Below, piece by piece: positions 1 through 8,697 of a stretch of 64,000 nt of DNA. The number at the start of each line of letters is the position of its first letter. Position 1 is the stretch's first letter. A program made the translations under genes and the position numbers. The stretch comes from Pseudonocardia kunmingensis (GTDB lineage: Bacteria > Actinomycetota > Actinomycetes > Mycobacteriales > Pseudonocardiaceae), in the NCBI RefSeq assembly GCF_006716445.1, contig NZ_VFPA01000008.1:124001-188000 (forward strand), given 5' to 3'. The notes under the pieces are model-generated. The model searched no databases and had not been told where the DNA came from. It saw only the letters and a program-made list of their open reading frames with translations.

Positions 1-1
1 C

Positions 2-55
2 GTCATGGCCGTCTCCGTGGTCGTGCTCGACTACAGCCGCCGGCTGCCGGTCTGA
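2..55 (+). CDS. C-terminal end of an unidentified protein
   Basis: Only the last 17 codons and the TGA stop are inside the window. The visible residues are hydrophobic followed by a basic tail (ending YSRRLPV), which would fit the last membrane segment of a transporter subunit, but that is a guess. It reads in the same direction as the following hydantoin-type operon and its stop lies 8 bases before the next start codon, so it is probably co-transcribed with it. The function cannot be assigned from this fragment. Confidence 0.45.
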   Translation, partial: VMAVSVVVLDYSRRLPV

Positions 56-63
56 GGAGCGAG

Positions 64-822
64 ATGAAGCTGCTCGTGATCAACCCCAACATCAGCGACG
101 ACGTCTCGGCGCTGATCCGCACCGAGGCACTCCGGGCCGCCGCCCCGGGCACCGAGATCACGGTCCGGACCGCGCGTTCCGGCGTCGAGTACATCGAGAC
201 CCGCCTCGAGTCGCTCCTCGCGGCGCCGGCGGTCTCCCAGATCATCGCGGAGGACGCGGGCGACGCGGACGCCGTCATGGTCGCTGCCTTCGGCGATCCC
301 GGGATGCCGGCCCTCAAGGAGCTCGTCGACGTGCCGGTCGTCGGGATCACCGAGGCGGCGCTGGCGACGGCCTCCCTGCTCGGGGCGCGGTTCTCGATCG
401 TCGCGATCTCCGGGCGGATCACCGCCTGGTACCGCGAGTGCGTCGGGCGCAACGGGCTGGAGTCCCGGCTCGCCTCGATCCGCTCGCTGCGCACCCCGCT
501 GCGCGGGATCGGGTCGGTGCAGCAGGACTTCCGCGCCGATCTCGTCCGGCTCGCGAACGAGGTGGTGGACTCCGACGGCGCCGACGTCGTCATCCTCGCC
601 GGGGCGCCGCTCGCCGGGCTGGCGCGGGAGGTGGCGGCGGAGATCCCGGTGCCGGTCGTGGACGGCATCTCCGCCGGTGTCGCGCAGGCGGAGGTCCTCG
701 TCCGCCTGGCTCCCGGCACGCACCGCGGGGGCAGCTTCGCCGCGCCTCCGGCCAAGGCCAACGCCGGGCTCTCCCCCGAGCTGGCCGGCCTGCTCGCCCG
801 GCAGCTCCCGATCAGGAAGTGA
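64..822 (+). CDS. Asp/Glu/hydantoin racemase-superfamily protein lacking both catalytic cysteines
   Basis: A 252-residue protein of the Asp/Glu/hydantoin racemase superfamily: the N-terminal MKLLVINPNIS and the AAFGDPG motif (residues 74-80) are typical of hydantoin/allantoin racemases. Active family members use two cysteines, one just before FGDPG and one in an LGC motif near residue 180. Here these positions are Ala75 and Gly180, so classical two-base racemisation is unlikely. The ATG follows a GAGGAGCGAG ribosome-binding site. It lies 5 bases before the hydantoinase gene and is surely in its operon, so a role on hydantoin, dihydropyrimidine or ureido compounds is inferred. It could be a lyase or decarboxylase, or a non-catalytic member. 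Confidence 0.8.
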   Translation: MKLLVINPNISDDVSALIRTEALRAAAPGTEITVRTARSGVEYIETRLESLLAAPAVSQIIAEDAGDADAVMVAAFGDPGMPALKELVDVPVVGITEAALATASLLGARFSIVAISGRITAWYRECVGRNGLESRLASIRSLRTPLRGIGSVQQDFRADLVRLANEVVDSDGADVVILAGAPLAGLAREVAAEIPVPVVDGISAGVAQAEVLVRLAPGTHRGGSFAAPPAKANAGLSPELAGLLARQLPIRK

Positions 823-827
823 TCCCC

Positions 828-2240
828 ATGCCACTGGACCTGCTCCTCACGAACGCCACGGTCGTCAACGCCGACGGGAGGCTGCACTGCCACGTCGGCG
901 TCGCCGGCGGCGTGATCGCCGGGCTGTACCGGACCGGCACTCCCGACCTGCCCGCCGCCCGCCGGACGATCGACGCCACCGGGAAGCTGCTCATCCCCGG
1001 CGGGGTCGACGCGCACTGCCACGTCGAGCAGGTCACCGGCGCCTACAAGTCGCTCGACACCTTCCAGGTGGCCACCACCGCGGCCCTGCACGGCGGCACG
1101 ACGACGATCATCGACTTCGGCATCCCGGCCGGTCCGCAGGAGTCCCCGCGGGCCGCGGCCGAGAACAAGCTGGCCCTGATGGCGGGCGCCCGGTGCGACG
1201 TCGCGCTGCACGGCGCGGTCGTGGCGTGGGACGAGACCGTGCCGGCGCAGCTGGAATGGATGGCGGAACGCGGCATCCGGTCGGTGAAGCTCTACACGAC
1301 CAACCGCGGCACGACGATGGCCGACGACGACACGATCGTCCACGTCATGAAGGAGATGGTCCGCCTCGACGGGCTGACCTACATCCACTCCGAGCACGAC
1401 GCGATCATCGAGGACCGGGTCGCGACCTGCGCCCACGACCACCAGCTCGCCGTCTCGCACCTGCACGAGACGCGGCCGGCGATCTCCGAGGACGCCTCGG
1501 TGCGCGAGGTGCTGGCGATGGCGCAGTACACCGGAGCGCCCGTGTACTTCGTGCACCAGACCACCCCGGAGGCGGTGGACGCGGTCCGGCAGGCCCGTGC
1601 CGAGGGCCGCGCCGCGTTCTCCGAGACGTGCCCGCACTACCTCGCGTTCGACGAGGGCGTCTACGCCTCGTCCGATCCGGAGAAGTTCGCCTGCTGCCCG
1701 CCGATGCGCCCCCGCGCGGCGGTGGACGGCCTGCTCGACCGGGTGGCCTGGGGCCACGTCGACACCATCGCCTCGGACCACTCGTGCTACGACCTCGCGC
1801 AGAAGCGGCGGCGCAGCGACGATGTCCGGGAGATGCCGCACGGGCTCCCGGGCGTGGAGACCCGGATGCCGGCGGCGTTCACCAGCCTGGTGCGCGGGCG
1901 CGGACTCGGCGTCGAGCGGTTCGTCGAGCTGTTCGCCACCGCCCCGGCCCGCATCAACGGGCTCGACGCGAAGGGAGTGATCGCGGTGGGCTACGACGCC
2001 GACCTCGTGCTGTTCGACCCCGACGAGGCGCGCCCCGTCGAGAGCGCCCACCTGCACATGGGCACGGACTTCTCCCCCTTCGACGGCGTGGAGCTCGCCG
2101 GCTGGCCCGCCACCGTCGTCTCGGGAGGCCGCGTCGTCCTGGACGACGGGGTGTTCGTCGACCCCGGCGCGGTGGGCCGGTTCGTGCCGCGGCGCGGCGT
2201 GCGCGAGCAGGGCCTCGCGCGGGCGGAGGTGCGGGTCTGA
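828..2240 (+). CDS. D-hydantoinase/dihydropyrimidinase (cyclic amidohydrolase)
   Basis: A 470-residue amidohydrolase of the hydantoinase/dihydropyrimidinase group, which opens the ring of hydantoins or dihydropyrimidines to N-carbamoyl amino acids. The binuclear metal site is complete: His63 and His65 (DAHCH), carbamylated Lys154 (SVKLY), His187 (IHSEH), His243 and Asp317 (IASDHS), with spacing close to characterised D-hydantoinases. The reading frame is open far upstream, but the ATG at 828 fits both the family N-terminus and the spacing to the racemase-like gene. It overlaps the next gene by one base (TGATG). No N-carbamoyl amidohydrolase is visible in the window. The exact substrate is not determinable. 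Confidence 0.92.
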   Translation: MPLDLLLTNATVVNADGRLHCHVGVAGGVIAGLYRTGTPDLPAARRTIDATGKLLIPGGVDAHCHVEQVTGAYKSLDTFQVATTAALHGGTTTIIDFGIPAGPQESPRAAAENKLALMAGARCDVALHGAVVAWDETVPAQLEWMAERGIRSVKLYTTNRGTTMADDDTIVHVMKEMVRLDGLTYIHSEHDAIIEDRVATCAHDHQLAVSHLHETRPAISEDASVREVLAMAQYTGAPVYFVHQTTPEAVDAVRQARAEGRAAFSETCPHYLAFDEGVYASSDPEKFACCPPMRPRAAVDGLLDRVAWGHVDTIASDHSCYDLAQKRRRSDDVREMPHGLPGVETRMPAAFTSLVRGRGLGVERFVELFATAPARINGLDAKGVIAVGYDADLVLFDPDEARPVESAHLHMGTDFSPFDGVELAGWPATVVSGGRVVLDDGVFVDPGAVGRFVPRRGVREQGLARAEVRV

Positions 2241-2965
2241 TGGGGCGCCCCGCACGGGTGGGGATGATCGTCCCCTCCTCGAACACCTGCCTGGAGCCGC
2301 AGACCTACCGGATCCTGGGCGACCGGGAGGACGTCACCGTCCACTTCACCCGGGTCGAGGTCACGCGCATCGCGCTGGACGGCGAGGCCGGCCGGCAGTT
2401 CGACCACTCGGCGATGGTGGCGGCCGCCAGGTTGCTGCGCACCGCGGACGTCGACGTCATCGCGTGGAACGGCACCGCCGGATCGTGGCTCGGACCGGAG
2501 CACGACCGCGAGCTGGTGGAGCGCATCACGCAGGCCACCGGGGTGCCCGCGACGACTTCCACCCTGGCCTACCTGGACGCGTTCGCCCGGTTCGGCCTCA
2601 CCCGGCTCGGCCTGGTCACCCCGTACACCGGCGACGTCAACACCGCCATCATCGAGCGGTACGCGGCGGAGGGCGTCCGGGTGGTGGCCGAGCACCACCT
2701 CGGGCTCGACGTCAACGAGTCGTTCGCCCGCGTGCGTCCGGAGGAACTCCTGGTCCCGTCGCTCGAGCTGGCGGGGGACCGGCGCGGTACCCCGGAGGCC
2801 CTGATCTACCTGTGCACCAACCTCTACGGGGCACCGATCGCCGAGCGGGTCGAGGCCGAGACCGGACTCGCAGCGTTGGACTCGGTTGCCGTCACGTTGT
2901 GGCGGTGCCTGACGATGGCCGGGCTCCCCGGACTCGCGAGCCGGTGGGGCCGGCTGCTGACCTGA
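2240..2965 (+). CDS. Maleate isomerase/arylmalonate decarboxylase-family protein
   Basis: A 241-residue member of the maleate cis-trans isomerase/arylmalonate decarboxylase branch of the Asp/Glu racemase superfamily: IVPSSNTCLEP at the N-terminus, WNGTAGSW at residues 76-83 and YLCTN with Cys192. Maleate isomerases carry a cysteine in the first motif (CTSGS). Here that position is Gly78, while the second cysteine is kept. A Gly/Cys pair is the arrangement of arylmalonate decarboxylase. Translationally coupled to the hydantoinase (TGATG). The likely role is decarboxylation or isomerisation of an acid from the same pathway; this is inference. No further co-directional gene follows; the next gene is convergent. 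Confidence 0.8.
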   Translation: MGRPARVGMIVPSSNTCLEPQTYRILGDREDVTVHFTRVEVTRIALDGEAGRQFDHSAMVAAARLLRTADVDVIAWNGTAGSWLGPEHDRELVERITQATGVPATTSTLAYLDAFARFGLTRLGLVTPYTGDVNTAIIERYAAEGVRVVAEHHLGLDVNESFARVRPEELLVPSLELAGDRRGTPEALIYLCTNLYGAPIAERVEAETGLAALDSVAVTLWRCLTMAGLPGLASRWGRLLT

Positions 2966-3034
2966 CCCGTCCCCGAGGCTGATCTCCGAAGAACCTGCCG
3001 GGGTGCGTCATTCCCGGCCGGAGCCCCGGGCAGC

Positions 3035-6000
3035 TCACTCCTGCGCTCGTGCGGCCGGCGGGGAGCGGAGCGTGCTGATCCAGCGGCGGGTGTCAGCGGG
3101 ATCGATGACGTCGTCGAGCTCGAAGGTCGTGGCCGCGCGCAGGGCGCGCCCGCGGGCATAGGCCTGGGCGACGAGCTGGTCGTAGAGCTCCCGGCGCGCG
3201 ACCTCGTCGGGGGCCGCCGCGAGCTCCTTGCGGTAGCCCAGCCGGACCGAGCCCTCGAGCCCCATGCCGCCGATCTCGCCGGTCGGCCACGCCACGGTGA
3301 ACTGCGGTGCCCGGAACGAGCCGCCGGTCATCGCCATGGCGCCCAGGCCGTAGCCCTTACGGAGCACGACGGCGCCGAACGGCACCGTCAGGCGGGCACC
3401 GAGCACGAAGAGCCTGCCGAAGCGCTTGACCGTGGCCTCCTTCTCCGCCTCCGGGCCGACCATGAACCCGGGGGTGTCGCAGAGGGAGACGATCGGCAGC
3501 CGGTGCGACTCGCAGAGCGTCAGGAACTCCGCCAGCTTGTCGGCCGCCTCGGCGTCGATGGCTCCGCCCAGGTGGTGGCTGCTGTTGGCGATCAGGCCGT
3601 ACGCGACGCCCTCCACACGGACGAGCGCCGTGACGATGCCGGCGCCGTGGTCCGGGCGCAGTTCCAGGACCGAGCCCACGTCGACGACGGCGTCGATCGC
3701 GGCGCGGATGTCGTAGGCGCGCAGCCGGTTCTCGGGCACCGCGTGCCGGGCGAGGCGCGGATCCGGCGCCTCCCACTCCACCCCCTCGCCCGGGGACAGC
3801 GGGCTCCGGAAGTACGCGAGGTAGCGGCGTGCCAGGTCGACGGCGTGCGCCTCGTCGCGGGCGACGAGGTCGACGACGCCGTTGCGGCATTGCACGTCGA
3901 TCGGGCCGATCTCCTCGGGGCGGTACTCGCCCAGCCCGCCACCGGAGATCATCGCCGGCCCGCCCATGCCGATGTTCGCCTCGGGGGTCGCGATGATCAC
4001 GTCGCAGGCGCCGGCCAGTGCGGCGTTGCCGGCGAAGCAGCGCCCGGAGACGATCGCGACGGTCGGTGCGGCGCCGGACAGCGCGCCCATCAGCCGGAAG
4101 GTCGGGACGTCCAGCCCGGCGACGATGTCCAGGTCGGTGTCACCGGGCCGGCCACCGCCGCCCTCCGCGAACAGCACGACGGGCAGCCGGCGCTGTCGTG
4201 CCACCCCGAGGATCCGGTCGGTCTTGGCGTGGTTGCGCATCCCCTGGGTACCGGCGAGCACGGTGTAGTCGTAGGACAGCACCACGGCCTCGGCCGCCGG
4301 CCGGCCGAAGCGCTCCGCGCCGATGGTGGCGACGCCGGTGACGAGGCCGTCGCCCGGCGTGTGGGCGATCAGGTCCTCCTCCGAGCGCCGGCTGCGCTGG
4401 GCCGCGAGCACCAGCGACCCGTACTCGACGAAGCTGTCCGGATCGACCAGGTCGAGGATGTTCTCCCGTGCGGTACGACGGCCGAGCCGGTGCCGCGTGG
4501 CCACCGCGTCCGGGCGGCGCGCGTCCCGGGTGACGGCCTGCCGCTCGCGGACCTCCTGGAGGTCGGGGCGGATGGCATCCAGGTCGAGCTCGGAACCGGC
4601 CCCGGGCCCGGCCGCGCCGGCCGGTTCGTACACGACGAGCGGGTCGCCCGGCGACACCGTGGTGCCGGGCCGGACGAGCACGCGTACCACCCGCACCACC
4701 TGCTCGGCGGCCAGGACGTGCTCCATCTTCATGGCCTCCAGCACCGCCAGCGGACCGCCCGCGGGCACCTCGTCGCCCTCCGCGGCCGTGGTGACCACGG
4801 TGCCCGCCATCCCGGCGCGCACGACCTCCTCGTGGGCGCGCAGCTCCACGGCGGCGGCCCGCGACGCGGCGACCCGAGGGTGTGCATCGGCCGCCGCGAC
4901 CAGCCGCTCCATGCGTCCGGCGAGGAACGTGGTGTCGACCGGGCCGGCCCGGAGATCGGCGTCCGCGAGGAGCGCGCGGAGGAAACCGATGTTGGTCGGG
5001 GCGCCGTCGACGGTGAACTCGCCCAGCGCCGCGTCCACCTTGGACAGGGCGGCGGCGCGGGTGCGCGCCCGCGCGACGACCTTCGCCAGCAGGGAGTCGT
5101 AGCGCGGGCTGACCACCAGGCCCGGAACTCCGAAGGTGTCCACGCGGATGCCCGGGCCGGTGGGCGGGGTGAAGGCCGTGAGCGTGCCCGCGCCCGGTAC
5201 CGCACCACCGTCGGCCGTCATCGTCTCGATGTTGACCCGGGCCTGGACCGCGACGCCCGCGGCGGCCGCCGGCCGGCCCCGCACACCGTGGCCGTCGGCC
5301 AGCACGCCGTCCGGGAGGTCGAGGTCGCCCAGGCCGGCACCGCCGGCGACGGCGAGCTGCGCGGCCACCAGATCCACCCCGGTGACCTCCTCGGTGATGG
5401 TGTGCTCGACCTGGATGCGAGGGTTGACCTCCAGGAACACGAAGGTCTCGCCGCGCACCATGAACTCGACCGTGGCGAGGCCGCGGTAGCGCAGACCCGC
5501 GCAGAGCCGGGCCGCGGACTCGTGCAGGCGGCGGCGCACCTCCGGCGGCAGCTCCGTGGCAGGCGCGATCTCGAGCAGCTTCTGGTGCCGCCGCTGCACG
5601 CTGCAGTCGCGGTCGCCGAGCGCGAGCGCGGCCGATCCGTCCGCCACCACCTGGACCTCGATGTGGCGGGCCGCGTCGAGGAGCTCCTCGGCGAACACCT
5701 CCCGACTCCCGAAACCGAGCTCGGCCTCGGCGACGCAGGCCCGGTACGCCTCGTCCACGGCGGTTGTCGCACGCACGACGCGCATCCCGCGCCCGCCGCC
5801 GCCCGCAAGCGCTTTGATCATGATCCCTCGCGGGTGCTCGGCGAGGAACGCCCGCACCTCGTCGAGGTCGGCGGCGCCGGAGGTGGCGGCCGACACCGGG
5901 ACGCCCGAGGCCACCGCCGCGGCGCGGGCGGCCGCCTTGTCGCCCAAGGTGTCGAGGACCGCGGGCGCCGGGCCCACGAAGCCGACGCCCGCTGCCGAGC

Positions 6001-6283
6001 AGGCGCGGGCGAACTCCCCGTTCTCCGCGAGGAAGCCGTAGCCGGGATGCACGGCGTCGGCTCGGGAGTGCGCGGCGGCGGCCAGCACCGCCGCGTGATC
6101 GAGGTAGGCGGCCGGACCTGACCCGGTCAGCGGCAGCGCCTCGTCGGCGGCGTGCACGTGCGGGGTGTCCGCGTCGTCCTCGGCGTAGAGGGCGACGGTG
6201 TGCACATCCATCTCGCGTGCGGTGCGCACGATGCGCAGCGCGATCTCGCCGCGGTTGGCGATCAGGAGCTTCTTCAACGGCAC
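3035..6283 (-). CDS. Single-chain acyl-CoA carboxylase (biotin carboxylase-BCCP-carboxyltransferase)
   Basis: A 1082-residue fusion of all three parts of a biotin-dependent acyl-CoA carboxylase. Residues about 1-445 are biotin carboxylase (LLIANRGEIALR start, glycine-rich GGGGRGM loop, EVNPRIQVEH). A biotinyl domain follows with EAMKMEH, biotin on Lys519. Residues about 580-1080 form a carboxyltransferase domain. The GTG at 6283 gives the canonical N-terminus and has a GGGAAG site upstream; the frame is open for 21 more codons upstream. It starts 10 bases after the acyl-CoA ligase stop, in one operon. Most actinobacterial acetyl/propionyl-CoA carboxylases have separate alpha and beta chains. 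Here the acyl-CoA made by the neighbouring ligase is the plausible substrate; its identity is unknown. Confidence 0.93.
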   Translation of the reverse strand: MPLKKLLIANRGEIALRIVRTAREMDVHTVALYAEDDADTPHVHAADEALPLTGSGPAAYLDHAAVLAAAAHSRADAVHPGYGFLAENGEFARACSAAGVGFVGPAPAVLDTLGDKAAARAAAVASGVPVSAATSGAADLDEVRAFLAEHPRGIMIKALAGGGGRGMRVVRATTAVDEAYRACVAEAELGFGSREVFAEELLDAARHIEVQVVADGSAALALGDRDCSVQRRHQKLLEIAPATELPPEVRRRLHESAARLCAGLRYRGLATVEFMVRGETFVFLEVNPRIQVEHTITEEVTGVDLVAAQLAVAGGAGLGDLDLPDGVLADGHGVRGRPAAAAGVAVQARVNIETMTADGGAVPGAGTLTAFTPPTGPGIRVDTFGVPGLVVSPRYDSLLAKVVARARTRAAALSKVDAALGEFTVDGAPTNIGFLRALLADADLRAGPVDTTFLAGRMERLVAAADAHPRVAASRAAAVELRAHEEVVRAGMAGTVVTTAAEGDEVPAGGPLAVLEAMKMEHVLAAEQVVRVVRVLVRPGTTVSPGDPLVVYEPAGAAGPGAGSELDLDAIRPDLQEVRERQAVTRDARRPDAVATRHRLGRRTARENILDLVDPDSFVEYGSLVLAAQRSRRSEEDLIAHTPGDGLVTGVATIGAERFGRPAAEAVVLSYDYTVLAGTQGMRNHAKTDRILGVARQRRLPVVLFAEGGGGRPGDTDLDIVAGLDVPTFRLMGALSGAAPTVAIVSGRCFAGNAALAGACDVIIATPEANIGMGGPAMISGGGLGEYRPEEIGPIDVQCRNGVVDLVARDEAHAVDLARRYLAYFRSPLSPGEGVEWEAPDPRLARHAVPENRLRAYDIRAAIDAVVDVGSVLELRPDHGAGIVTALVRVEGVAYGLIANSSHHLGGAIDAEAADKLAEFLTLCESHRLPIVSLCDTPGFMVGPEAEKEATVKRFGRLFVLGARLTVPFGAVVLRKGYGLGAMAMTGGSFRAPQFTVAWPTGEIGGMGLEGSVRLGYRKELAAAPDEVARRELYDQLVAQAYARGRALRAATTFELDDVIDPADTRRWISTLRSPPAARAQE

Positions 6284-6293
6284 GAGCGCTTCC

Positions 6294-7997
6294 CTACGCC
6301 CGGTCACGGGCGGCAGCCAGCTCCGCGGCCCGGTCGAACAGATCACCCTTGCGGATCTTGCCGGTGGCCGTCATGGGCAACTGCGCGACGATCTCGAACT
6401 CGGGCACCTTGTACGCGGCCATGTTGTCGCGGGCCCAGCTGTGCAGCTCGTCGCCGGTGGTGGCGTCGTCGGCGACCTCCACGAAGGCGACCGCCACCTG
6501 GCCCTTCGCGCGATCCGGGCGGGGGACCACCGACACCGTTCGGATGGCGGGATGCAGGCGCAGCAGGGACTCGATCTCCGACGGGAAGACGCTCATCCCG
6601 TTCGTCTTGATCATTTCCTTCGTGCGCGCCAGGTAGTGCAGCGCTCCCCACTCGTCGAGCCGGCCGACGTCGCCGGTGTGCAGCCAGCCGTCGCGGATGG
6701 TCTCCGCGGTGGCGTCGGGCCTGCCGTGGTAGCCGGTGAGGATCGACGGGCTGCGCACGATGATCTCCCCGGGCACACCGACCGGCACGGGTTCGCCCGC
6801 CTCGTCGACGATCAGGATGTCGGTGCCCGGAACCGGCAGTCCGCAGAACACCGGATCGGTGTGCAGGTCCCGGTCGTCGTCCTGGAACCCGAGTGTGAAG
6901 GTGTCAGCCGTGTGGGTCTCGGTCATGCCGTACGAGGCCTCGCGCAGCACGGTGCCGGTGGCCGCGCGCCACCGGGCGCGGATCTCCGGGGTGAGCGTGA
7001 GGACGAAGGACACCGCGAGCGCGTTGCGCAGCGACGACAGCCGCGTGCCGTCGAAGCCCGGCAGCTCCAGCAGCTCGACGTAGTTGTCGACGGTGGCGAC
7101 CATGTCGGTCACGCCGTGCCGCCCGACGAGGTCGGCCGCCACGGCGGGGTCCCAGCGGGTCATCAGCACGACCTGCTGGCCGTTGACCAGTGGATTGAGG
7201 ATCCCGAAATCCTCGCCGGCGATCCAGAACACGGGCAGGAAGTTCAGCGACACGACGTCGGGGGCACCGACCTCGGTTCCGCCGCCCAGGGTGGCGGTCG
7301 CCGCCGTGTACACCATGTGCCGCTGGGTGTGCTCACAACCCTTCGGCATGCCGGTGGTGCCACCGGTGTAGTTGAGCGCCGCCGGCGCGTCGGGATCGCA
7401 GGGCCGCGGCTGCGCGCGTGCGGAGCTGCTGATCTCGGCCCAGTCCGACCGTTCCGCGGTCCGGGCGAAGGGCACCGGCAGGTCGGGCTCGTCGGTGAGC
7501 AGGTCGGCGAGGCCGGTGTAGGCCACGTGCCGCACCGGGGACCCGTCGCGCACCGCCTCGACGACGTCGGCGAGCGCGTCCTGCGCGAGCAGCACCGTGA
7601 CGCCCGCGTCATCGAGCTCGTAGCGGAGCTCGTGGCCGCGGAACATCGGGTTGATCGGCACGTGCACCGCGCCCGCCTTGAGGATCCCGGCCATGGCGAT
7701 CAGGAACTGCGGGCAGTTGCCCAGGAAGACACCCACCCGGTGGCCGGGCGCCACGCCCCGGCCGGCGAGCCAGCCGGCGAAGCGGTCGCTGAGCTCGTCG
7801 TACTCGGCGTAGGTGATGTCCCGTCCGTAGAAGGAGATCGCGATGGTGTCCGGCCGGGTCGTCGCCCAGTGCCGGAGGTAGTCGGGCAGTGCGGGTACCT
7901 CGACGGGATACGCGACGTCCCGCGGCACCTGCTCGGGCCAGTTGGCCGCCTGCAGGGCGCGGATCTCGGCCAGGGCGGCGTCACGTGCCTTGGGCAT
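6294..7997 (-). CDS. Acyl-CoA synthetase (AMP-forming)
   Basis: A 567-residue ANL-superfamily ligase, which activates a carboxylic acid to its CoA thioester through an acyl-adenylate. The P-loop-like motif NYTGGTTGMPKG, the GYHGRP hinge region, the WLHTGD motif and the C-terminal GKIRKGD lysine are all present. The length is typical of medium/long-chain or aromatic acid ligases. The ATG overlaps the end of the TetR gene by 17 bases, and the carboxylase gene follows after 10 bases. Taken with the MFS carrier upstream, the operon reads as uptake, CoA activation and carboxylation of an organic acid. Acid specificity cannot be read from the motifs. Confidence 0.93.
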   Translation of the reverse strand: MPKARDAALAEIRALQAANWPEQVPRDVAYPVEVPALPDYLRHWATTRPDTIAISFYGRDITYAEYDELSDRFAGWLAGRGVAPGHRVGVFLGNCPQFLIAMAGILKAGAVHVPINPMFRGHELRYELDDAGVTVLLAQDALADVVEAVRDGSPVRHVAYTGLADLLTDEPDLPVPFARTAERSDWAEISSSARAQPRPCDPDAPAALNYTGGTTGMPKGCEHTQRHMVYTAATATLGGGTEVGAPDVVSLNFLPVFWIAGEDFGILNPLVNGQQVVLMTRWDPAVAADLVGRHGVTDMVATVDNYVELLELPGFDGTRLSSLRNALAVSFVLTLTPEIRARWRAATGTVLREASYGMTETHTADTFTLGFQDDDRDLHTDPVFCGLPVPGTDILIVDEAGEPVPVGVPGEIIVRSPSILTGYHGRPDATAETIRDGWLHTGDVGRLDEWGALHYLARTKEMIKTNGMSVFPSEIESLLRLHPAIRTVSVVPRPDRAKGQVAVAFVEVADDATTGDELHSWARDNMAAYKVPEFEIVAQLPMTATGKIRKGDLFDRAAELAAARDRA

Positions 7998-8697
7998 CGG
8001 GGTCTGCTCCGTGACGTCGGGGACGCGCGTCGGCGGCGACGCCGAGGCAGCGTTCGGTCATGCGGATCTGGTCATCGACGAACTGCTCCCGGACCTCCTC
8101 GGGCGCGCGACCGAGGCGGGCCGCGCCGCGGATGATGGCGTCGCCCAGCATCACCACGAGCCGTTCCGGCGGCGCGCAGGGATCGATCGACCCCGCGGCC
8201 GGACCGGACAGGTAATGGGCGTAGCGCCGGTTCATCCGGTGCCGCAGCGCGCTCCACACCTCGCCGACGGCAGGGTCGATCCCCGCCCGGCTGTCGATCA
8301 GCGCCACCAACGAGCCCGTCGCGAAGACGGCCTCGGCGAAGGCCCGCGTGGTGGCCCGCAGGACCGTCGGCGGGGGAAGGGATTCGATCCGGTCCAGCTG
8401 TTGCGTGGCCTCCAGCCGGTCGCAGACCTGTTCGGTGACCGCGAGGAACGCCTCGTCCTTCGACCGCAGGTAGGCGTAGAAGGTGGGCCGCGACGTCTGC
8501 GCCCGGGCCGCGATCAGCTCGACGGTGGTCGCGGCGTATCCCAGCTCCTCGAAGCACGCGGCCGCGGCCGTCAGCAGGTCGGCGCGCCGGGGGCCGGCCG
8601 TCTCCCGGCGGCCGGCCCGGGCCCGCTCCTGCGCCGCACTCGTCACCGCGCCCGTGGAGACGAACGCGGAGCGCCGCTGCGTCTGCGGGGCCGTCAC
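7981..8697 (-). CDS. TetR-family transcriptional regulator of the MFS-ligase-carboxylase operon
   Basis: A 238-residue TetR-type repressor. The helix-turn-helix lies around residues 35-80 (TTVELIAARAQTSRPTFYAYLRSK region), with a helical ligand-binding C-terminal part. The GTG at 8697 is chosen because it makes a 4-base GTGA overlap with the stop of the MFS gene; further GTG codons downstream are possible. It sits inside the operon it presumably controls. The palindrome at 10137-10152 upstream of the MFS gene is a candidate operator. The ligand is probably the acid or its CoA ester (inference). Confidence 0.85.
   Translation of the reverse strand: MTAPQTQRRSAFVSTGAVTSAAQERARAGRRETAGPRRADLLTAAAACFEELGYAATTVELIAARAQTSRPTFYAYLRSKDEAFLAVTEQVCDRLEATQQLDRIESLPPPTVLRATTRAFAEAVFATGSLVALIDSRAGIDPAVGEVWSALRHRMNRRYAHYLSGPAAGSIDPCAPPERLVVMLGDAIIRGAARLGRAPEEVREQFVDDQIRMTERCLGVAADARPRRHGADPDAQGT

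Noticed and set aside
3..2255. Very long minus-strand open frame opposite the hydantoinase operon
   Set aside because: It is Arg/Gly/His-rich low-complexity translation without any domain, caused by the absence of stops in GC-rich antisense; the plus-strand genes have clear motifs.
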